From positions 1 to 5,547 of the forward strand of contig JADFYA010000250.1 of the NCBI GenBank assembly GCA_015233285.1: a stretch of DNA of 5,547 nucleotides, in the 5' to 3' direction. The translations under genes and the position numbers were made by a program. The first letter of the stretch is position 1. Each line of letters opens with the position of its first letter. The notes below the pieces were generated by a model. The model worked only from the letters and a program-made list of their open reading frames with translations, did no database searches and was not told where the DNA came from. Source of the DNA: Deltaproteobacteria bacterium (GTDB taxonomy: Bacteria > Desulfobacterota > JADFXK01). This document shows, piece by piece, positions 1-4,706 of this stretch.

Positions 1-430
1 CCTCTTTATTCCGGGCGGAGAGACCCAGGGCCTGCTCGAATGCTTTCTTCGGATCCAGCCGGTCAAAGTCGTCGGGCTTGCGGTTGGTCCACCCAGCGAT
101 AAAGTCGCGATCCGCGCACAGCCAGCACTCGATATTTCGATCACACACGGCAAAGACAACAAGATGGCGATGTTCTTCTCGACACTGGTTGCTATCTCCT
201 TTCAGCACTTCTTGCCAGTCTTCGTTATTTGCGTCCCGCATGAAAATAATCAGATCCACACTCTTTGAAGTCAATTCGAGGCATGTTTTAGGTATTTCGC
301 GTCGTCGACTCTGACCGGATTGGCCTCGGAATCGCCCTTCGACCAGTTCTGCATGAGGACACCAGCAGTCACGCAAGCCCATAAGGAACGCCCTATCCGT
401 GCTGCCTTCCACCGAGTATCCGACCTTCAT
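1..430 (-). CDS. TOPRIM-like effector of module 1, DUF4276-related (3' end beyond left edge)
   Basis: Reading from ATG at 430-428, 143 codons stay open to the left edge, so the C-terminus is missing. Landmarks in order are VEGSTD (residues 7-12), a hydrophobic strand ending in an acidic residue (LIIFMRD, D66), NIECWLCAD (99-107) and LDPKKAF (125-131). The complete DUF4276 protein at 1887-2513 has the same landmarks in the same order (VEGHTE, ALLD, EIEAWLLSD, LDPEKAY), so I call it a divergent member of that TOPRIM-like group. TOPRIM folds use a conserved Glu early and acidic residues after a later strand to bind metal for DNA or RNA cleavage; E8 and D66 are the candidates here. The start overlaps the upstream ATPase stop as ATGA, with GGGAG 8 nt before the ATG, so the two proteins are probably made together. 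A nuclease role is inferred from the family and was not tested. It is cysteine-rich (eight Cys in 143 residues). Confidence 0.75.
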   Translation of the reverse strand, partial: MKVGYSVEGSTDRAFLMGLRDCWCPHAELVEGRFRGQSGQSRRREIPKTCLELTSKSVDLIIFMRDANNEDWQEVLKGDSNQCREEHRHLVVFAVCDRNIECWLCADRDFIAGWTNRKPDDFDRLDPKKAFEQALGLSARNKE

Positions 431-1632
431 GCCAGCATCTCCCGATAGTGCATTTCGCCGAGCGGCATTTCGCCGAGAAGTGTTTTCATCTTCTGCGAAT
501 CGGGTTTGACCAGGATGGAAGATGGATGACCGGGTTTGAGAATGTGGACACCATCCAGGTTGTCGTCAAAGAGATCAATGAAGTAGGGGCTATGCGAGGT
601 GAACACAAATTGACCGCTCTGCCCGGAAACATCAATCATTTCGATAAGGGGTTTGAGGTGACCCACATATAACCCATTCTCCGGCTCCTCAATAATGGTC
701 AGGGGAGAGAATCCTGATTGACGCGCCCGATACTCCGCCATAAGGACCACCCAGACCAGACCCATGAACCGCAAAGTGCCGTCGGAAATGCTGCGCGCAC
801 CCAATCGATGCCCGTCTTTGTTTTCAATAGCCAGGTGGATGTGATCCGGGTCGGCAGACCAGAAATTGAAGAACTCGAGTTGCGGTTCCAGCAGCCGAAC
901 CGTCTCAATCAATTTCCGTTCGATTCGGGGGTTCAGGTTATGAAGGTCAAAGAGGACCCGGCTCAAGTTTTGTCCATTGCCGGACAATGTCTCATTATTC
1001 TGGACCACGTCCGGCTGACGTAAAGCGTCGGGCGAGAGGTTGTAATAGGTCCAGGAACGCAAGAAGCGTCTGAAGAGAATGGCCCGTTGGTTATTATCTA
1101 GCTCAAACAACTGAGATAACATTGACGAATTATCAGGAATCCGCGCGTCGACATAAATAGGTGCGTCCGGACGCTTTTGGACAAAGCCTTCCTCATTGAG
1201 CATGCGGGCTTTACCACCACGATTTTCCAGCAGCACCGTCTGGGCAAACGGGCCGCCACGCGTGGTCGCGGTTAACCGCTCTTCCTCAACGCTCAAGGTC
1301 TGGGCGTCGCTCGTCCCACTCTTACGGGTGAGAAGATGCAGACGGTAGTTGAATGAAATGGCCTCCGTGCCATTCATAAGTGCGCAGTCCATTTCGAATT
1401 CGATAAGCGCATTGTTTAGCACATGGAGGTTGGTCAGGTTCCAACGCTCACCCAACGCGACGAATATCGCTGAATCTAAGTTGGACCCTATGGACAGGCT
1501 AAGGAATCGTAATGCGGAACAAAGGTTCGTCTTCCCGGCGTTATTCGTCCCGATAATCAAGTTGACCCCGGCAGGTCTGAACTCAAAATTGAGCAGGCTC
1601 TTGAAATTATTAACGTGAAAACGAGTGAGCAT
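427..1632 (-). CDS. AAA_21 ABC-type ATPase of module 1
   Basis: A 401-residue P-loop ATPase of the RecF/SMC/OLD-like AAA_21 group. The opening MLTRFHVNNFKSL is the usual first strand. Walker A is GTNNAGKT (28-35, K34, T35), the ABC signature is SISDGTLRF (281-289), Walker B is LTIIEEPENG (311-320, with E315-E316 where the commoner form is D-E), and the switch histidine is in TSHSP (345-349). GNGQNLS (218-224) and SWTYYNL (193-199) match equivalent segments of the module 2 ATPase. No TOPRIM or nuclease domain is fused, so any catalytic output probably comes from the next gene, whose ATG overlaps this stop by 4 nt. The start is firm: AGGAGG lies 9 nt upstream. Such ATPases dimerise around ATP and act as sensors or clamps controlling a partner. 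What this one senses cannot be read from the sequence. Mn/Mg ATPase activity is expected, as all core motifs are intact. Confidence 0.9.
   Translation of the reverse strand: MLTRFHVNNFKSLLNFEFRPAGVNLIIGTNNAGKTNLCSALRFLSLSIGSNLDSAIFVALGERWNLTNLHVLNNALIEFEMDCALMNGTEAISFNYRLHLLTRKSGTSDAQTLSVEEERLTATTRGGPFAQTVLLENRGGKARMLNEEGFVQKRPDAPIYVDARIPDNSSMLSQLFELDNNQRAILFRRFLRSWTYYNLSPDALRQPDVVQNNETLSGNGQNLSRVLFDLHNLNPRIERKLIETVRLLEPQLEFFNFWSADPDHIHLAIENKDGHRLGARSISDGTLRFMGLVWVVLMAEYRARQSGFSPLTIIEEPENGLYVGHLKPLIEMIDVSGQSGQFVFTSHSPYFIDLFDDNLDGVHILKPGHPSSILVKPDSQKMKTLLGEMPLGEMHYREMLA
439..443 (-). promoter_or_regulatory. Ribosome binding site for the module 1 effector
   Basis: Minus-strand GGGAG lies 8 nt before the ATG at 430-428, inside the last codons of the ATPase gene. 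It supports that start and an intra-operon, translationally coupled arrangement. Confidence 0.55.
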
Positions 1633-1641
1633 GAAAGAAAA

Positions 1642-1647
1642 CCTCCT
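1642..1647 (-). promoter_or_regulatory. Strong ribosome binding site for the module 1 ATPase
   Basis: A perfect AGGAGG lies 9 nt before the ATG at 1632-1630 on the minus strand. It is the best Shine-Dalgarno match seen in the window and suggests that module 1 starts translation independently of module 2, although no convincing promoter is visible in the 254-bp gap between the modules. Confidence 0.75.
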
Positions 1648-1665
1648 AAGCCACGGAATTAGCCG

Positions 1666-1824
1666 CTACTTGTTGTAACATCCGAACACCAATATCCGAG
1701 GATGGCGCCCCACCTCCAAGGCCACATCGGTGGCTGTAGATACCAGCACGTCAAACCCGGCCGCAGCCAGGGCCTCGGCAAATGAAGCGGTTTCACTGGT
1801 CCCGCCGATCAATAAAATCATCAT
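1666..1824 (-). pseudogene. cobK/cbiJ: N-terminal remnant of precorrin-6A reductase (CbiJ/CobK)
   Basis: A 52-codon frame between the two modules reads MMILLIGGTSETASFAEALA at its start, then AAGFDVLVSTATD and VALEVGRHPRI, before unrelated residues and a TAG. This is the N-terminal Rossmann-like opening of CbiJ/CobK, the NAD(P)H-dependent reductase of precorrin-6A (or its cobalt form) in the corrin ring pathway of cobalamin synthesis. The family is normally about 250 residues, so four fifths is missing. Homology fades after roughly residue 46, only about 50 bp before the module 1 ATPase, and no later part of the enzyme is visible in this window. No Shine-Dalgarno sequence precedes the ATG pair at 1824-1819. 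I read it as a dead fragment left by insertion or recombination of a defence module. The match is from memory of the family, so an identity check is needed; a small unrelated Rossmann-type ORF is the alternative. Confidence 0.65.
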
Positions 1825-1886
1825 CACCAGCCGGGGAAATGGTCAAAAGCAGCATGGTCAGGTTAGTTAATTGCATATCGATGTCA

Positions 1887-2513
1887 TCAAGAGGTCGGAG
1901 AGGCGCTCTCTTTCGCTATTCTCAGCATTTCATCCAGAAGCTGTCGCAAATGAGGACACTTATCGTAGGCCTTCTCTGGATCCAGCCTGTCAAAGAGATC
2001 TCTGCCGTAAGCCACCTTTTTATAAGTGCGTCCAGTCTGTTTTTTGTAAACAGCATCCAACAGTTTGGCCGGAGGCTGATCAAAATTTACCTCTTCGGGA
2101 TGTTGCACTTTGGGCGGCAAAGCGGATCTGATTTCATGGGGAAAGATGCCGGGGTCACTGAGCAGCCAGGCTTCGATTTCATGCACGGCGAAAAACTGAT
2201 AAAATTTTTCACAACCGACGTCTTTCTCGATCTGTTTCTTGGCCAGATCACAACGTTCATCAGCGCCTTTCCCGGGAACAGCACAAATATCCGGCCCGTA
2301 AAGATCCAACAGGGCAATCACCGCCAGGACATCTTGCTTCTTTAAGTACATCGACGCTTTCACCGGCGAATCTTTGATTAATTCACGACATCCGTCGAAG
2401 CGGACCACCTGGATCCCGACCCGGCGGTTGAGTTTGGGATCCAGCCAGCGTTTAAGAAAGCCGGGAATCGCCTTTTTTTCTGTATGACCCTCAACGAACA
2501 GAACGAATTTCAC
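1887..2513 (-). CDS. DUF4276 family TOPRIM-like effector of module 2
   Basis: A complete 208-residue protein starting with GTG (2513-2511), fixed by GGAGG 7 nt upstream and by a GTGA overlap with the ATPase stop. It opens with a short strand and VEGHTEKK (E8, T11, E12), typical of TOPRIM-like DUF4276 proteins. D70 and D75 in ALLDLYGPD follow the next core strand, HEIEAWLLSD (111-120) is the family's most recognisable motif, and LDPEKAY (177-183) lies near the C-terminus. No signal peptide or membrane segment is seen, so it is cytoplasmic. DUF4276 genes commonly sit beside AAA_21 ATPases, as here. By analogy with AriB (DUF4435) of PARIS and with RloB/AbiLii, the likely role is a metal-dependent nuclease held by the ATPase and released or activated on infection. 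That role is inference; the fold assignment rests on the acidic motif pattern. Confidence 0.85.
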   Translation of the reverse strand: MKFVLFVEGHTEKKAIPGFLKRWLDPKLNRRVGIQVVRFDGCRELIKDSPVKASMYLKKQDVLAVIALLDLYGPDICAVPGKGADERCDLAKKQIEKDVGCEKFYQFFAVHEIEAWLLSDPGIFPHEIRSALPPKVQHPEEVNFDQPPAKLLDAVYKKQTGRTYKKVAYGRDLFDRLDPEKAYDKCPHLRQLLDEMLRIAKESASPTS

Positions 2514-3706
2514 TCCATATCCTCCAACTCGCCGGATCGATATAGAGAACCGAGAGAATACTCCCGCAACCAGTCCTTCAAAACGTTCCCGTCCAACGTC
2601 TTGAGCCGGGTTTCACCGTCCGACCATAGGGTTATGGTTGTCGTTGGGGTCGTGTCGCCAAAGGCATCCAGAAGTTGGGGAGAGTGCGTAGTTAAGATGA
2701 CTTGCGCCCGCTGGGAGGCGTCAACGGCATATTCGGCGATGATCGGCAGCATCGATGGATGCAGGCCCGTTTCCGGCTCGTCAATGGCAATGACCGGCGC
2801 GAGCATCGGCGAGGCCAGCACGGTCAGGAGGAATAGAAAGCGCAAGGTTCCATCGGAAAGATCCGCGGCGGATTGCTCTCGGCGCAAGGATTTCCATCTC
2901 ACCCGAAGCTGAATGTTCTGGTCCGCCGCGGGTGGGAAAACCAGTTCTTCATAGTCCTGGCCGAATGCGGCGCGCATGGCCGCGTCAATGTCTTTTTTGA
3001 ACCCGCGATCTCCGGTGTACAGGGTGTGGAGAACTGGAATGAGGTTTTGTCCGTCCGGGTCCACCCGTTTTTCTATCCGGGCTACGGCGGGCCTTCGAAT
3101 GGGGGCGTCGCGATTGACGTGAAGATCGTGGTAAACGGACCAGGAAGCCAGTTGAGCCCGAAAAAGTGGGATATGTTTATTCACAGTGATCGGGCCGGCA
3201 ACCTGTGAAAGTAGTGTCTCTTCCTCATTGATTGATTCTTCTTGAAGCTTGAACCCCTCTTTCTGCTCATCGAAAACTTCGCCCTGAATTCCTTGCCTCG
3301 TAAGTAATTTAAAAACCGGATCTTTTTTCCGCTTATCAATTCGGTCGAAATTGGCCAGAAATTCAGATCCGATCCGGTAAGCGCTGCTCCGGCCGAGCCG
3401 CTCCATCACGACCCGGTATGTCGGGCTGTCTCGCTGAACGTATCTAGTTATTTCGACCGGGGAAGCCTGGATGCCAAAGCTGATGGCCTCAGCCGAACCA
3501 TCCCAGACAAGAGGGTCCATCCCGCCCAGGCTTTGAATATACTTACCCAGCCGGCCCTGGGCGGAGATTGAAATAAGCTCCAGCACCCGCAGGAGATTTG
3601 ATTTTCCCGTACCATTGGGGCCGATGAGCACGTTCAAGTCTCCGGGATACCATGAAACATCCTTCAGCGACCGGTATCCTTTGATATTTAATTTGCGTAT
3701 TTTCAT
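2510..3706 (-). CDS. AAA_21 ABC-type ATPase of module 2
   Basis: A 398-residue ATPase of the same group as the protein at 427-1632. It opens MKIRKLNIKGYRSLKD, followed by Walker A GPNGTGKS (29-36, K35, S36). Further on are LFRAQLASWSVYHDL (181-195), DPDGQNL (216-222), the signature LSDGTLRF (283-290), Walker B VIAIDEPETGLHP (305-317, D309-E310) and TTHSPQLLDAF (339-349). The C-terminus EYSLGSLYRSGELE has an LG-x-L/M-type tail that is also recognisable, in weaker form, in the other ATPase (PLGEMHYRE). All ATP-binding and hydrolysis motifs are intact and no nuclease domain is fused. The DUF4276 start overlaps the stop codon (GTGA), so a stoichiometric complex is likely. The ATG at 3706-3704 has only a weak Shine-Dalgarno (GCGAG), but translation may be reinitiated from the Uma2 remnant, whose stop is 12 nt upstream. 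Family and motif calls are secure; the defence role is inferred. Confidence 0.92.
   Translation of the reverse strand: MKIRKLNIKGYRSLKDVSWYPGDLNVLIGPNGTGKSNLLRVLELISISAQGRLGKYIQSLGGMDPLVWDGSAEAISFGIQASPVEITRYVQRDSPTYRVVMERLGRSSAYRIGSEFLANFDRIDKRKKDPVFKLLTRQGIQGEVFDEQKEGFKLQEESINEEETLLSQVAGPITVNKHIPLFRAQLASWSVYHDLHVNRDAPIRRPAVARIEKRVDPDGQNLIPVLHTLYTGDRGFKKDIDAAMRAAFGQDYEELVFPPAADQNIQLRVRWKSLRREQSAADLSDGTLRFLFLLTVLASPMLAPVIAIDEPETGLHPSMLPIIAEYAVDASQRAQVILTTHSPQLLDAFGDTTPTTTITLWSDGETRLKTLDGNVLKDWLREYSLGSLYRSGELEDME
2521..2525 (-). promoter_or_regulatory. Ribosome binding site that fixes the GTG start of the module 2 effector
   Basis: Minus-strand GGAGG within the codons for the last residues of the ATPase (ELEDME) lies 7 nt before GTG at 2513-2511. 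The nearby ATG at 2518-2516 is in the ATPase frame and is followed two codons later by its stop, so it cannot start the effector. Confidence 0.65.
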
Positions 3707-3718
3707 AAGCTCGCTTTT

Positions 3719-3940
3719 TTAAACCGATTCATGTCCGGGCGGGCCATCCGGGCCGGAAACCCCCGTCTTATCGTAAAGTTTCTGCAGCGACAAGCTGCAA
3801 CCGATCGAATCCAACTGAATAGTTCCGCTTAAATCGTCAACTTCGGACATCAGCCACTGCTTCCCTGGCCGGACATAATGCTCCACATGCACTTTATCCT
3901 GAGCGATGAGGACATACTCCATGACCGATGGAAGCCGGCG
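3719..3940 (-). pseudogene. C-terminal remnant of a Uma2 family (DUF820) restriction-endonuclease-like protein
   Basis: The frame reads RRLPSVMEYVLIAQDKVHVE, then HYVRPGKQWLMSEVDDLSGT and IQLDSIGCSLSLQKLYDKTG, which matches the conserved last third of Uma2 proteins (normally about 190 residues; LPSL-x-EYVLV-x-Q, VEHYVR, W-x-L, SI/LGC-x-L-x-L-x-x-LY). The N-terminal two thirds, including the PD-(D/E)xK-type core, is absent. Reading upstream, the similarity breaks at about 3940 and the frame reaches a stop at 4000-3998. An ATG at 3922-3920 could still start a 67-residue peptide, but it would have no catalytic core, so I treat this as a truncated gene. It ends 12 nt before the module 2 ATPase, a spacing that looks operon-like but may only mark where the module landed. 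Confidence 0.75.
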
Positions 3941-3964
3941 GAAAAAAATGATGAGACAGGAAGA

Positions 3965-3980
3965 ATACTTCTCGAAGTAT
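3965..3980. repeat. Short palindrome upstream of the Uma2 remnant
   Basis: ATACTTCTCGAAGTAT has perfect 7-bp arms around a 2-bp centre, and the arms extend by a G-T pair on each of two further positions if read as RNA. It lies between the candidate promoter (4049-4020) and the first coding remnant. It could be an operator for a dimeric regulator, the end of a small mobile repeat, or the scar where Uma2 was cut. It has no T-tract and is not GC-rich, so it is not an intrinsic terminator. Confidence 0.5.
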
Positions 3981-4019
3981 CCCGGAGTGCCACCCGATCA
4001 TCTTAATCGTTCATAAAAA

Positions 4020-4049
4020 AATATTCACCCCCGATGATGAAAATGTCAA
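4020..4049 (-). promoter_or_regulatory. Candidate sigma-70 promoter reading into module 2
   Basis: On the minus strand a perfect TTGACA (4049-4044) is followed after 18 nt by AATATT (4025-4020), which matches four of six -10 consensus positions. It points at the Uma2 remnant and module 2, about 310 nt before the ATPase ATG. It is the only well-placed -35 box that I found upstream of the module, but the -10 is imperfect and no start site is known. The -35 overlaps the stop codon that ends the IS3-derived frame. Confidence 0.35.
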
Positions 4050-4087
4050 GCAGTTTTGGTATAATTATAACGGGTGGAGAAGGAAAT

Positions 4088-4204
4088 AGGATAAATAACC
4101 TCAAACCCCATTAACCGGATTAACCGTCTGACACGCTTCCGGCTAACAGGTTCACCGCGGTGCTGCAACCAGGCAGTCATGCGCCTGACTCCATATGTCA
4201 AGGG
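4088..4204 (-). mobile_element. IS3-family transposase (OrfB) fragment
   Basis: Within a frame spanning 4297-4046, the central 39 residues read PLTYGVRRMTAWLQHRGEPV, then SRKRVRRLIRLMGFEVIYP. This is the N-terminal segment of IS3-family OrfB (consensus PFYG-x-RRM, then KRV-x-RLMR-x-x-GL-x-AIYP), which precedes the DDE integrase core. Everything after IYP, including the catalytic D, D and E, is missing, and the residues before PLTYG do not resemble OrfB. No terminal inverted repeats were recognised. This is therefore an internal scrap rather than an active element, and shows that an IS3 element once sat in this region. The host protein is probably not made. Confidence 0.75.
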
Positions 4205-4364
4205 AGAGCCCCAAAAGTTCACACTGCCGGCTAATCGGCAAACGACCATGACCAAAGTCGATCTAACTCCTGTTAGGTGAGAGCGTATTGGAACCATGTA
4301 CCCAGCGAAGCGCCAACCTGGGAAATGCGAAAACCAAACCGGAAATCTTGACTTAATGACATTG
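4205..4364. other. Non-coding stretch of unrecognised origin
   Basis: This lies between the IS3 scrap and the tetranucleotide array. No frame resembles a known family. It holds one small inverted repeat (TGCCG at 4225-4229 and CGGCA at 4236-4240, 6-nt loop) without a T-tract. A flank of a lost mobile element is possible, but nothing in the sequence establishes it. Confidence 0.4.
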
Positions 4365-4560
4365 GGTTGCTGGTTTGCTGGTCAGATAGCCGGTCGGTCG
4401 GATGTGCATGTGGCTGGTCATATGGATGGATATATGGATGGTCTGATAGCTGGTCTGATGGATGGTCATGTGGCTGTATGGTGGAATGGTCAGCCGGTCG
4501 TCCTGGTGGATGTCTTTGTGGTTGGCCGGCAGGCTGGATATGTGAATGGCCATGTGGCGG
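4365..4560. repeat. Degenerate tetranucleotide tandem array, 49 units in constant phase
   Basis: Cut into fours from 4365, the plus strand reads GGTT GCTG GTTT GCTG, then GTCA GATA GCCG GTCG, and so on to TGTG GCGG, with no phase slip over 196 nt. By hand count, 36 of 49 units begin with G and 33 end with G; GATG, GCTG, TGTG, GTCA, GATA and GTCG recur. Two 32-nt blocks 60 nt apart (from GATA at 4385 and GATA at 4445) match at 26 positions, hinting at a higher-order 60-nt unit. Because 4 and 3 are coprime, any frame through it gives a four-residue protein period; the minus frame shows DHPS, DQLS, DHPY, IHPY, DQPH. Several frames stay open on both strands as a by-product, and none has a gene-like start with a ribosome binding site, so I do not call a CDS. 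It is probably an old, heavily mutated simple-sequence repeat. Confidence 0.85.
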
Positions 4561-4706
4561 ATAGGACCACGAAAACAACACGGGCGCCGGTGCCCACAGG
4601 CCAGACCGGCCTCGAGCCAACTCTGGGATAATTAATAGTCTTTCATTGGATCAACCTAATCACAATTCATACTTTTGCGGGACACCTTCCCGGCTCGATC
4701 AGTCTT
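4561..4706. other. Intergenic sequence downstream of the FGE-like gene
   Basis: No coding frame or RNA gene is recognised here. A perfect 5-bp stem with a 5-nt loop (4678-4692, CGGGA/TCCCG) lies 14 nt after the FGE-like stop codon but has no following T-run on the minus strand, so termination by it is doubtful. Confidence 0.4.

Noticed and set aside
1746..1886. Minus-strand frame ending RRDQ that overlaps the start of the CbiJ/CobK remnant, as the tail of another corrin gene such as CbiH
   Set aside because: The resemblance is limited to a few residues and could be chance; not strong enough to annotate.
1782..2345. 187-codon plus-strand frame opposite the DUF4276 gene
   Set aside because: It is the shadow of a well-supported minus-strand gene, and its translation has no family-like motifs or ribosome site.
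1..3706. CRISPR array, tRNA, retron or toxin-antitoxin pair accompanying the modules
   Set aside because: No regularly spaced direct repeats, tRNA-like cloverleaf, reverse transcriptase motif or TA-type ORF was found on either strand.
4057..4065. Plus-strand extended -10 element TGGTATAAT
   Set aside because: No matching -35 box and no plus-strand gene follows it.
4273..4631. Long open frames on both strands over the tetranucleotide array, with DHP-type tetrapeptide repeats
   Set aside because: A period-4 repeat gives open frames in several registers at once; overlapping frames on both strands, absent ribosome sites and no family similarity point to artefact.
4678..4692. Hairpin CGGGA-CACCT-TCCCG after the FGE-like stop as an intrinsic terminator
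   Set aside because: The stem is only 5 bp and there is no T-run after it on the transcribed strand.
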